Below, piece by piece: positions 11,396 through 21,780 of a stretch of DNA of 64,000 nt. The position numbers and the translations under genes are program-made. The notes beneath the pieces are model-generated. The model made no database searches, had not been told where the DNA came from, and was given only the letters and a program-made list of their open reading frames with translations. Origin of the DNA: Coriaria nepalensis (taxonomy: Eukaryota > Streptophyta > Magnoliopsida > Cucurbitales > Coriariaceae). Within the stretch, counting starts at the first letter, position 1; each line of letters opens with the position of its first letter. The stretch is from contig CP114499.1 in the NCBI GenBank assembly GCA_027186245.1, positions 6,081,001 to 6,145,000 on the forward strand, in the 5' to 3' direction.

Positions 11396-12048
11396 AAATA
11401 TTGATTATTTGAATTATGTGATTATTACTTATCCGCAGTTCATCCTAATATAAAGATAGGCATATATTTATATATGCACTAAATATCATTAATTTTATTA
11501 CTTAACGAACATATCGTATTACATTGTACTGATCATGACTGTATGACAGAGATAGATAGGAATCAAGTCGATCAATCTGGAACACCTTGACTTGTTTTTA
11601 ATTAGTGGGGTAAGTTGCCTCGAAGAAAAACTATCTCAAAGTAGAATAAGCTTTTGATAATTGATGTCTTTCGTTAAAAAAGTTAGTAAAGGTTATCTTC
11701 AGAGACAAGTAGCTCTTCCACTTGAATACAAGGTTATCTTCTCTCATCGTCTACTTCAATCAAAGGTTTTTTGTATGCATATATATACATATAATAATAA
11801 TGTGAATAAATTTGAGTCAAAAATCAAAATTATTATTATGAATGAAAGAAGCATTGATGAGTCATATCATCTCTCTAGAATTGTCGAGTACAAATCTGCA
11901 ATCTTGAGATGTAACAGGATGATCTACCACTTGCAGAACAGGTGGGCCACGTGGGCCCAGCTCACGGGGCCCACCTCTTGAGCTGGCTGGACAGCGTCAT
12001 TCATGTCATTGTTACAGGTAACAGGAGATTCCACCCTTTTTTTCTATC
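11396..12048. other. Intergenic, no gene seen
   Basis: AT-rich sequence with a 106-codon chance frame (11661-11981) that shows no domain. A short GC-rich patch, GTGGGCCACGTGGGCCCAGC, is at about 11942-11961 and includes a CACGTG core. Confidence 0.4.
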
Positions 12049-12055
12049 ATTATAT

Positions 12056-12098
<43 letters not shown>
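12049..12098. repeat. (TA)n microsatellite
   Basis: About 50 bp of nearly pure TA dinucleotides. Confidence 0.9.
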
Positions 12099-12100
<2 letters not shown>

Positions 12101-12132
12101 CATAAAATTATAAACGATTGATTGACCTGAAA

Positions 12133-12188
12133 ACAAACAATTACAAACAATTACAAACAATTACAAACAATTACAAACAATTACAAAC
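12133..12188. repeat. 10-bp tandem repeat, five full copies
   Basis: The unit ACAAACAATT is repeated exactly five times (12133-12182), followed by a partial sixth copy. It lies 35 bp after the (TA)n tract and about 100 bp before a short ATG-initiated frame. Confidence 0.95.
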
Positions 12189-12292
12189 CCATCTTTCCTC
12201 TGTAACGTGCAGACAACCTCTCTACTATACCCCCATTTCTTTTCCCTTTTTTCTTCAAATTGATCATACAAAGAGCAAAGCTACATCTTTCC

Positions 12293-12385
12293 ATGGCAGC
12301 TCAATTTGCCACTGAAGCCACTCTTAGGAGAGTTCATGGAGGTTCAAACAGTCATGTAGAAAGAAGAAAAAATGAGAGTGGATAG
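12293..12385 (+). CDS. Short 30-codon open frame, unrecognised
   Basis: An ATG in good context (CCATGGCAG) follows a pyrimidine-rich, 5'UTR-like stretch (12205-12255). The frame begins MAAQFATEATLRRVHGG and stops at 12383-12385. It has the look of a first exon or a peptide start, but no intron donor leading to a second exon, and no family, was recognised. It may be a relic of a lost gene or chance. Confidence 0.2.
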   Translation: MAAQFATEATLRRVHGGSNSHVERRKNESG

Positions 12386-13557
12386 AAAGAAGAAAAAGAA
12401 ACACACAAAATGAAATGCAAAAACAACCGAAACTTGTTTTTGCATTTCTATTTTTAACTTGTTTTTAACACAACCAAAACCAAAACTACACAAAAAAAAA
12501 CCAAGCCAAATGACTATCCCCCTAATAAAAACCGGTTTTTGAATTGATAAACATAAAAACTCATTACCAATCACGCCCTACAAATTTGGATAAGTCAAGT
12601 TAAGTCTGATTTTTTTTTTTTTTTTTTAAATTTGTAATCAGGCCGATGATTACAAATTTACTGTCGTAAAATATAATTGACAATGACTGGGGGTAAAACT
12701 TCAAAATGCTTTTGTTAAGTTGAAGAAATTCATAGTAAAAACGTACATATAGCCAGCCACGTATGTAAAAAAAGTAAGAAAATGAAAAGTGAATAATCTT
12801 TAATGCCTCTAATTTCAACCCAGCCTGTTGAAAAGTAAACCCTATAAGCCTATAAGGTGAGTGATGTCCAAGGAAAGAGCAAATTTACAAAAGTGGAAGC
12901 TTTTTAAATCATGAGAAACATAAACTGAACTTTTTTTTCTGATCCTAAGTGACTTCTTTCTACCTTTGCCCATCATGGACAGAGATAAGAGGCGGCGAAG
13001 GTGATTACCACCCGTTCTCAACTTCACTTCCTTCAGCTGTTCCTCAACTTCACTAAAGGTATTTTGATATCCTCGATCAAATGGCTAAGAAAGGTACAGA
13101 TCTGATCGACCCATCATTACGTTATTCCACTAATCCCATACTTAAAACTGAATCAACCTCTAATTAATAGCTCTAAGCCTCTACTCGTATTCTTCTAAGA
13201 AACAAGATCAACACTACTACATCACATAAGATCTGCGACCATTTTAAGGACTTGTTTCTTTCTAAACACTTACCCAATCGGAAAAAAGTTTTTTTTACTT
13301 TTTTTATTGCCACCAACTCACCAAGCAATTTCCACATTGATCCAAATATAAACACATAATTAGCCCTCATTTTTTTTAACCAAGAAAGAAAAGAAAAAAT
13401 AAAAATTTCAGACAAGAAAATAGGATATATAACATAGACATACAGTGGGAATCTAGTGGTGGGCCTCACCCATCTCGTCAAATGAGTGAGCGAGTTGACT
13501 CTGTAGGCAACTACGAAGTAACATTACTACTACAACCGTATACTGAGCGGAGTTGAT
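12386..13557. other. Intergenic; 3' flank of the DELLA gene
   Basis: AT-rich DNA with poly-T runs (for example 12611-12627). Open frames here are short and of low complexity. The part nearest 13557 is the DELLA 3' untranslated region and terminator area. No other gene was seen. Confidence 0.5.
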
Positions 13558-15234
13558 TCAGTAAGCAACCGCCGGTCGGTCACCGAGTTGCCAGGCCGAT
13601 GTGGCGATGAGTGGCCGAGTGTGCCAACCCAGCATCAAACACCCGTCGTTTTCCTCCACTCTATACCCATCCCCACTCCCAAACAAAGCCAACAGCATAC
13701 TGGCCTGCTTAAACGCGTTGGACCCGAGGTGAACCAGGGCGAATCCGGAAGAGTCAAGCCGAGTCCGCCACTGAGTCAGCGTCTCGTGCCGCTCGACCCG
13801 GTCCACGCCCTCACACGCCACCACGTTGCAAATCTGCTTCCCCAAATATATTTCCGACATAACCTTGTCCTGATTATTCACCGAACTCTCCAACGAGTCG
13901 AACAGAGTCGAGTAGTAGTGAAGCGACTCGGTAAACCGGTCGAGAAAAACGGGACCGTTATGGTTCGCTTCTTGCTCAACAACCGTCATGATATCCGGCT
14001 TCATCTTCTTCACCACGGACAAAACCTTCTCAACCGCTCCCGGACGAGCCAACAGCTTATGCAGCTCGAAAACCGAGTTAACCGCCACCGACTCGATCTC
14101 ACTTGGCCGGAGTTTAAGCATGAAAGCATCAAGATCGGCCAAGCTGTTAGCCACGAAGCCTCGGTACTCGAACTCGACGTGAATCGTCTCCGCTAACTGA
14201 GCCAGCTTCCACCCGACTTCCTGCAAATGGTCCGAGTTATCCGGAGCCGGCGGTCCGATTCCGGTTAACCGAAAAGCCGGCGGACCGCCAGGACGTAGGG
14301 CTAACGCTTGCATCAAAGCCGGCCACTGCATACCTTGATTCATAGAGAAATCAATAACATGAACGCGATTCTTACCTTCAAACGCTTCGAGAATCGCTTG
14401 ATTCGCCGTGAAATGAGCGAATTTCAGATACGGACAGCTCTCGTAGAAATGCATTTGAAGAATCGAGAAATTATCGACCAACGGATTCTGGGGAAATAAT
14501 CCGTATATCCTCCTAGCCAACGCTTCCGCAAAGAAGGTCGCGACCTTACCCATAGCTCCGGCCTGAGTAACCGCTAAGAATCCGATCCGCTTCACTAGCG
14601 CTTCTGCGAGGTGGAGATTGTTCTGCTGCACCGCCTCAGCGCAAGCTAACAGAGAGTGGACTAACTGAATCCCGTTCTCCTGCGAATCGACGAGAACTAC
14701 CGGACGAGAAGCGGAAGAATCCGGAAGAGGGGAGAACAAGCTGTCAGAATCATCAAGTAATTTCAAGCCCTTATTGTTATAATTGTGGTTGTTGTAAATG
14801 GCGTTTCCAGGGATTAGTTCAAGGCCGGATTGGTCGGAGTAGTCTATGGAGGTAATAGTGGAGGACGAGGCGGTAGATTGGGGTGGAGGGGTGGCGACGA
14901 GTGGGTTGAGATCAGGCGGCGCGTTGAGCTCAGAGAGCATACTTTCGAGCCAGGTCGATAGATCAGACGGATTGTAATGAACAGTATCCGTAGCGAGCTG
15001 AGTCAATCCATCTTGCACATGCCCCATGAATTCTTCAAGCTGCTCTAGTTTCTGAGCTACTTCCGCCATGTCCGATGCCTTCACTTTGTAACCCAACACG
15101 GCGAGTAGCTCGTCCATCCCGCCGTCTCGCCGCGCTGCTGCATCCATCTCCCACAGCTTCTCCTTGCTGATTCCACCGCTTCCGCTGCCGTCGGCAGGTG
15201 GATAAGGATCGAGATGATAATGCTCTCTTTTCAT
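13558..15234 (-). CDS. DELLA protein (GAI/RGA-type GRAS regulator)
   Basis: Nuclear repressor of gibberellin responses, degraded after GA-GID1 binding. A single uninterrupted frame of 558 residues, as expected for intronless DELLA genes (Arabidopsis GAI is 533, RGA 587). N-terminal regulatory motifs are intact: [11 protein letters not shown] (DELLA at 41-45), VAQKLEQLE (LExLE region) and TVHYNPSDL (from 84). A Ser/Thr-rich linker follows, then the GRAS domain from about 190: [13 protein letters not shown] (leucine heptad I), [20 protein letters not shown] (VHIID, VHVID at 291-295), [17 protein letters not shown] (PFYRE region), RVERHE (RVER) and a C-terminal SAW ending [14 protein letters not shown]. 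Start chosen at [10 protein letters not shown]; the KRE beginning is normal for the family. No lesion seen. Paralog assignment (GAI versus RGA) is not possible from this alone. Confidence 0.97.
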   Translation of the reverse strand: MKREHYHLDPYPPADGSGSGGISKEKLWEMDAAARRDGGMDELLAVLGYKVKASDMAEVAQKLEQLEEFMGHVQDGLTQLATDTVHYNPSDLSTWLESMLSELNAPPDLNPLVATPPPQSTASSSTITSIDYSDQSGLELIPGNAIYNNHNYNNKGLKLLDDSDSLFSPLPDSSASRPVVLVDSQENGIQLVHSLLACAEAVQQNNLHLAEALVKRIGFLAVTQAGAMGKVATFFAEALARRIYGLFPQNPLVDNFSILQMHFYESCPYLKFAHFTANQAILEAFEGKNRVHVIDFSMNQGMQWPALMQALALRPGGPPAFRLTGIGPPAPDNSDHLQEVGWKLAQLAETIHVEFEYRGFVANSLADLDAFMLKLRPSEIESVAVNSVFELHKLLARPGAVEKVLSVVKKMKPDIMTVVEQEANHNGPVFLDRFTESLHYYSTLFDSLESSVNNQDKVMSEIYLGKQICNVVACEGVDRVERHETLTQWRTRLDSSGFALVHLGSNAFKQASMLLALFGSGDGYRVEENDGCLMLGWHTRPLIATSAWQLGDRPAVAY

Positions 15235-15920
15235 GATCGTTCTTTCAATTTTTCCGTGATTTTGATGATTTTCTTGCTACTCTTTCTCTCTTTCTATCTC
15301 TGAAGTCCGTTGTTGGAGATTGGGATATGGGGATTATTTATTTATTTATTTGACTGCATGTACGGAGTTCTGTATCAGTGAAAGCAATAATACATTTTAG
15401 ACGGAAAATAAATTATACAAAAATGAAAGGAACTCGTGATTAGGGCTCGACCTCCAATGAAGAGAGAAGGAAGAGGTGAGAGTGAAAAACAAAAATAAAT
15501 GGAGTAAAATATAAATCTTAAATAATATTATATATATTTATATTAAATTATAAAAATATATATAATTATAAAAAATTAATTTAATATTTTAAATTAAAAT
15601 TAATATAATTATAATAAAAATTGGGATTTTACTTCTTCTCTTTTTTCTCTGTCTGATTGTTACGAGGAGCCAACAAGGAGATAAGATTGGACGCAATAAT
15701 AACAGCCGACTAGTTAGTACCGGAATAAACGGACAAACAGTTTGTTTAGAGCACAAAAGGTTTTCTATAAATTAATAGTTAAAACTCCTGCGCGTGGAGT
15801 AGAAGGCGAGTAGCGCGTGCAAGGGAAACAATGTTTTCCACATAATGGTAATATCAAAGGACATGGAATACGTGCTCGACCCCACACGTGGGAAACCAGT
15901 TGACCACCAAAAATAAACGA
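15235..15920 (-). promoter_or_regulatory. 5' region of the DELLA gene
   Basis: Read on the minus strand, a GA-rich leader (15275-15305) precedes the start codon, as is common in plant 5'UTRs. A very AT-rich block covers 15500-15620. A G-box (CACGTG, 15885-15890) lies about 650 bp upstream of the start codon. The exact transcription start cannot be placed. Confidence 0.4.
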
Positions 15921-16046
15921 AGTGGGATTTGGTACTTAGTGATCTTTACCCGTGCTTACCCATTTTTTGTGGCCGTCGGATGGAGATCCACGGAGTAACT
16001 ACTTCCACGTTTATTTTCAGCCAAATGTATCGATATGCCTGCAATG
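15921..16046 (+). repeat. Left arm of a widely spaced inverted repeat
   Basis: This ~120-bp segment contains TCGGATGGAGATCCACGGAG, then TAACTACTTCCACGTTTATT. Its reverse complement recurs in diverged form at 20301-20434. The two copies are 4.3 kb apart and point at each other. This copy lies 690-810 bp upstream of the DELLA start codon. Nature unknown: duplicated promoter segment or small dispersed repeat. Confidence 0.75.
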
Positions 16047-16080
16047 AAAAATCAATCTTAATCTCCCTCCTCCACCTTAA

Positions 16081-16107
16081 GCTCTCTCTCTCTCTCTCTC
16101 TCTCTCC
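16081..16107. repeat. (CT)n microsatellite
   Basis: A run of about 12 CT dinucleotides directly after the inverted-repeat arm. Confidence 0.85.
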
Positions 16108-16439
16108 TGACAAGTAATTTGTTATGTTTTAATTATGGGACCGTTTCATAATGGACTTTATAAGTAGCAGAATTTTTAAGAGTTTAGCTTATAAAAAGAT
16201 TTCATCGCAAGAATAGATCCTTTTTTTTTAATCATTAATAATTAAAAAAGAAATAAAATATAAAATAATCAAATTATCTTTAATGTAATACCGAAGAAAA
16301 AGTTATAAAATGATAAATATATTATCATCCTTTCTATAAATTCTAGCTATATATATTTAGAATTTTACATCATTTTATAATTGAAAAATGTACAAATATA
16401 AAAATTTACAAATCTAAAAAAAATATGTTTATTTATGTA

Positions 16440-18390
16440 ACTCGACTATCAGTAGGATTCATTAACTAATAGGAAAAAGTGGACAAGACTCAATTTTCCT
16501 AATTACTCAACAACTTTATAATTATGAGTCATTGAGTAATTGGAAAAAAATTGACAGAGAATTAAAAGTCTCTGACCTTTTCACTCAATTGCTCAATGAC
16601 TCAATAATTTGGAACCATTGAACGATCATATAACATAGAAACTTTCTTATCAAGAATACCAGTTTCTTTTTATTGTTTTACTTCTATATAAATGAAAGAT
16701 ATTTTGTAATTATATGTTTCGCTGGTAAATAGAATGAGAATGTGAACTTAAATGAGAAAGAGAATATATTGTATTGGCATTAAAATATCACGGATGGATC
16801 AACTAGATCTTCACTTAAATCTAATGTGATGTATTCTCATCCGTTGGAAGTTGTCTACAACTTACTTGAATTATTTTGATGTTAATCGCAATGAATTATT
16901 GCTAGAATGTTAAATTGACTACTTTTCAAGGATTAAACTCATTGGATGGAGTGATATAACCGAGCAAATTAGTACTGACTAATAAGTATATTCTTACATT
17001 CTATTTTGAATAATTATAGTCAATTTCAATTTTTGTTATCTAATTTGTGATAGAATTGTTGTATTCATGCCAAAAACACTCAAATAATATGGTCGAATAT
17101 TTTGAAGAAAAATATTTAATATACATCTCTAAACGATATTATATGGTTACTCCAAATCAAATCATTTAAATGATATCATACATTCACAAATTAACAAAAA
17201 AATGTCTTCTAGAAGCAACCATCATCAAGCAATCGGGAAATATGAATAGTGACTTTAAAGTATCTGTCAAATTTTCATAATTGCTCGATTGCTCTTCTTT
17301 AAATATTCATCGAGCAAATCTTTAGTCTTGAACTAAAAAAGTTAAAACATTTCATCTTGAATCGTAAAGGTTGAACATTTCATCTTGAATCATAAAGATT
17401 GAACATTTTTGTATTGAACTAAAAGGTTAAGACTTTCTATCAAACCTTAATATTTAAAGCTTTAGTCTTGAATCATAAAGATTGAACATTTCTTTATTTA
17501 AACCTATAGTCTTGAACCATAATAGTTGAACCTTTCTTTAGACTTTTGTTCAAACGTTTGATAAAAATGTCTAAAATTTAAGTTCAACAATGAACATTTC
17601 TTCACATCTTTATAGTTCAAGACTAAATGTTTGAACGATTAAAGGTCCAACATTTCATGATATGATTATAAAGGTTAGAATTTTCTTTCATAACAAAATG
17701 TCTAATCGTTAAACTTAAAAATATAAATGTCTAACATTTTATGATTTGACCTAAATGTTAGATTTTTCTATAATAACCTAATGTCTAAATATTAAATTTA
17801 GAAAAATCAAACTTTTAGGTCTAATCATGAAATGTTGAACTGGATCTCATTGAACCTAAATATTAGATTTTTCTATCATAATGTCTCCACCTGTTTGCTC
17901 AATGGTTCTATAATTATGAGCTATTAAGCAATCGAGAAAATTGGACAGAGACTTGAAAGTCTCTGATCCCTCCTCTTGATTGCTAAATGACTCAATAATT
18001 ATTATAAGTCATTGAGTAATCAGGAAAATTAGACAGAGACTTCAAAATCTTTGACTTTTGTACCCGATTACTTAATGGCTCCAAAATTATAAGCTATTGA
18101 GTAGTCGGGAAAAACAGAAAGTGGCTTGAAAACCTCTAACCTCTCCACCTGATTCCTCAATGGCTCCTAATTATGAGCCGTTGAGCAATTTAGAAAATTG
18201 GACAAAAACTAAAAAATCTCTGACATCTCCACTTAATTATTCAATGACTCTAAAATTATAAGCCATTAAACAATCAGGAAAACTGAACTTCAAAATATGT
18301 GACCTCTCCATATGATTGCTTGAGGACTCTATAATTAGGAGTCATTGAGCTATTAGATAAATAGAAAAATACTTGTAAGTCTATGCCTAT
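16440..18390. repeat. Hairpin-unit repeat locus A (~2 kb)
   Basis: Two hairpin-forming blocks (16450-16630 and 17218-18390) surround unrelated AT-rich DNA and an array of short phrases. The right block has six tandem units of about 85 bp (copies of the second arm at about 17918, 18006, 18091, 18175, 18260 and 18339). Each unit reads roughly ATTGCTCAATGACTC, a short AT loop, GAGTCATTGAGCAATC, so it can fold on itself, followed by a linker like GGACAGAGACTTGAAAGTCT. Between 17330 and 17880, phrases like AAAGGTTGAACATTTCATC and AATGTCTAACATTT recur. It has no coding content. A similar plan is seen at 48480-50530. Confidence 0.75.
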
Positions 18391-18554
18391 AAAACTATCA
18401 TTCATTTACCATAACCACAACAAAATCTTTTCAGTCAATAAGAATATATATATATATATATATCGATAAATATTCAAAACCAAATCATGCTCATTTAACT
18501 GGAAAAATATATATTCTCATTAAACAGATAATAGTTTCATGTATTTTGAAAATG

Positions 18555-18650
18555 TATAATAATTACTACTCCAAAATTATATGTCTATAATAATTACTAC
18601 TCCAAAATTATATGTCTATAATAATTACAACTCCAAAGTCAAATGTATAT
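18555..18650. repeat. 31-bp tandem repeat, about three copies
   Basis: The phrase TATAATAATTACTACTCC recurs at 18555, 18586 and 18617 with a 31-bp spacing; the last copy is diverged. Confidence 0.9.
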
Positions 18651-18922
18651 AAATAATTGTAAGCTAAACAATAAAATAAGATTTAGAGAGAGAAGAACTT
18701 TGAGAGAGATATAGCTTTCTTGTTTATTCATTAACTTCTGATCTGATACATTGTTCAAACTTTATACTCCTTAATTACTAGCTCAATAAACTACTTCCTT
18801 AACAACTACTTCACTTCTCCTAACTTTATTAACAACTAACAACTTCCTTAACAACTAACTACTAATTCAATTAGTATGTATCAATTTCCATTTCGATGAA
18901 ATTCACCTGATACTCAAGGTTA

Positions 18923-19402
18923 TAGCTGTCAGAACAGGTTGTCCGGCTCGACTCACGCCATGCTTACCTAAAACAAGTCAAGCCTATAGGCTCGGCCTTT
19001 TTTTAAATATAATAAAAAAATTAAGTAAATATAATAAACAAAAAAATTTAAAAAAATAAACTTTTAACTAAATAAAAACTTCATAATATATAAGTAAAAA
19101 ATATATAAATGATTAAATTCGGGTTAGGGGGAGGATTTAAAAATTATTATAAGAGATAATGTAAAATAAAATAAAGAAAAATTATAAAGACTAATTTTTT
19201 TTTTTGAAATACTCCTGCAATCCATCTCGGCCATAAAAAAAATTCAAAATTTGAAATTCAAAAGGTCGGGTCGGGCCTAGATGGAATGCGCTCAAGTGGG
19301 TCAGACTGGGCTAGGCCCGTCCGAGCCCAAATCCTAGGCCATCCCGGGCTTTTTTAGCGGGCCATGGGCCGGTCCAAAAAGTCTATCCCATTTTGACAGC
19401 TT
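18923..19402. mobile_element. Non-autonomous DNA element with AGCTGTCA-type inverted ends
   Basis: The left end reads TAGCTGTCAGAACAGG; the right end, reverse-complemented, reads AAGCTGTCAAAATGGG. Just inside each end are GC-rich phrases such as GGCTCGACTCACGCC and GGGCCATGGGCCGG. Similar elements, with GCTGTCA ends and GGGCC-rich subterminal parts, are common in plant genomes and usually placed with hAT-like non-autonomous elements. No clear 8-bp target duplication was found, so the class is inference. It has no coding content. Confidence 0.6.
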
Positions 19403-20300
19403 TACTTAAAGTAATATTGAGTAAAAATTATACTTAAAGTATTATAAGCATCTAAGAATCCCTTGAATTGAAAAAAAAAATATATATATCTCATGGGCCT
19501 TTGATTAAACAGGTGGTGTTCGCTCAGCAAATTCGAAGTGTAGCGAATGCACACCACCATCTTAGTCCATTTAAGAGGAAGATAGTCTCAATTTTGCACT
19601 AATAATGTCTATAAATTGATATAAGCTTCATTTGAATTATAGAAATCAAATGAAAGAGGTCTTTATACCGTTTGTGAATCTCCAATTTTTTTTAAAACTC
19701 GATAGAATACATGAAAAAATTCATCTTTATCACTTTGATGGTTTATCCATAACTTATAGCTGAATTCACTTGCACTTGCATTTGACTTCTTATTACTCTC
19801 AATCGAAAAAAAATTGTCATTTGCAAGCAAATACAAGAATTCCTATGAAACTTATTTAATATTATAACATCACCAACAAAGCCATTTGAACAGGAAATAT
19901 GATAGTTAAGTGAGTGAGAGAGAGAACATGTTGTTAGTCGGCCTCAACTTGACAAACTCTGACGACTAACAAGAAATTGTCGCCAATATCATTTTTTATA
20001 GCGAACAAAGATATAGGTGATGATGAACTCTCCTTTTTCAAAATATCGAATTTGAAAATAGAGTCTTCTTCATTTCAATAGGAGGGAATTTTTTCACTAT
20101 TGAGTATAAAAAAAAATTGAAGTTATTATCTAAGAATCACGATCTTCATCTATTATTATTTAATTTTGATATTCCCTTTTTTTTATCTCTTTTTTTTAAA
20201 GTTATCATTATCAAGTTTCATAGGTAGTAGTTCCTCTTTTAAAAGAAAAAAGAAGAAAAAGAGAGGGAAAAAAAGAAAAAGAATTAGGAGCCATATTAGA
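19403..20300. other. Intergenic, no gene seen
   Basis: AT-rich DNA with no domain-bearing frame. The purine-rich tract at 20240-20285 is low complexity. Confidence 0.5.
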
Positions 20301-20434
20301 GCCATATTGATAGATTTGACTAAAAAGAAATGTGGAAGTAGTTACGCCATGGATCTCCATCCGACGCTCACAAAAAATTGGTAAAATCGGTAAGCAGGCG
20401 TAAGTATCTCTTGGATAAGCACCGAATCTCACTT
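20301..20434 (-). repeat. Right arm of the inverted repeat
   Basis: In reverse complement this segment carries TCGGATGGAGATCCATGGCG and TAACTACTTCCACATTTCTT, matching 15921-16046 with scattered changes. It lies about 1.1 kb before a 5'UTR-like stretch at 21560-21760. See the findings. Confidence 0.75.
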
Positions 20435-20639
20435 CAAAAGAAACGGTCTGGTCTCATCGATGCCGTCCAGGTCATCCCCGGACTACGACCATATTTTGAC
20501 AGTACTATCACTAATCCGTAAGCACGTATTTAGACGCCGTTTCATCAGCCTTTTCCGTTAAAAAAAGAAGGTTATATAGTTTATGTTGGAAAACAAAATT
20601 ATTTAATTTATTAAAGATTTTTCTAATCAGGGAGGGAGA

Positions 20640-21780
20640 CGCGACGCTGGACCATTGGGCCTCTGCAGCCTGGCCCACCTTCTTTCAACCGGACGCAGCA
20701 TAAAACAGGGAAATCTGGCCAACTCAACTGACAAAACACCGTACGACGGCACCACACCCGCACCATATGGCCTGTAAGAGATTTTTTTTATTTTATATTT
20801 TTTATATTTTTTTAAGCATTGCTTATCTGTTAGCAGTCAATAGCTGTACTGGGACCCAACACCCATGTGAACGGGACACGTGTAAGCCCCACCTTACAGT
20901 TGCAGGACCGGTCTTCCTTTTTATAAATAAATTTTCATAGTACTAGGAGGTCATTTCTATTTCTGGCAAATTATTCCTGCCACCTTTAACGACAGCAATT
21001 TTTGGTCCTCATCAAGAGTTAAGACTCACTGACTCAGTGTTTAATATTTCATTGTCCGTTTATCCGGCACTTCCTTCCGATCATCATTATTTTTTATTTT
21101 TTATTTTTTATTTTAATTTTAATATTTTGCTTTATTTTAAATTTTAAATCATAAATAATATTAAACGTGATATAAATTATCATGTTATAAAATTCAATTA
21201 TATACCCACCCAGTCCATCAATAATTTCTCTTTAACTTATGATTCGTATGCATGACAAAGAAAGAAGTCAAAGGAACGAAGCAGCTTCTCTAATGGATAA
21301 ATATGATTTATAAGAAGAATTATTATAAAATTAAATAAAATATAAATTTATTTATTTATTTTTAAAAAAAATTGACATTGGCCTATTCTTCCATGAGGAA
21401 AATGATTTGAGCCGGCTTAATAGTATAAAATAGGTTCGCCAGAAAAAAAAAATCGGTCGGATAAGAAAGTAATGAATATAATTCGAATCAGTTGATCCGA
21501 TCGACAAAGCAGTTTTCTTATGTGATTCTATTTTTCTTACTCGTTTTTTAAGACCTTACTTTACGCAATTTCCCTTCCCACCCTCATTTCTTCTTCTTCC
21601 TTCTCCTCACTTACACAGCTCAAGCTTCGGAGTTAGACCTCTCTCTTTCCTTCATTCTCTCTCTCTACACGAAAAATCCTTGAAGAACCCCCTCGCCGGA
21701 GGTGATCTCCGCTTGTGGATTTTGCTCTGCTTTTGGTAGTAAACTGCCATTAACGCTACAGGGAGTAGACATGGAAATAG
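20640..21780 (+). promoter_or_regulatory. Promoter/5'UTR-like region without a following gene
   Basis: The composition differs from its AT-rich surroundings: a GC-rich stretch (20640-20770), a G-box (CACGTG, 20877-20882), then a pyrimidine-rich leader-like stretch (21570-21680) leading into a GC-richer segment with CCCCCTCGCCGGAGGTGATC (about 21689-21708). A possible splice donor, TTTTGGTAGTAAAC, follows at about 21735. The first ATG (21771) opens only a 10-codon frame. No coding exon was found before the F-box relic at 23.8 kb. It could be an orphaned promoter, a non-coding transcript, or chance. Confidence 0.3.

Noticed and set aside
13588..14196. 202-codon open frame on the plus strand
   Set aside because: It lies wholly inside the DELLA gene on the other strand; a shadow of GC-rich coding sequence with no domain of its own.
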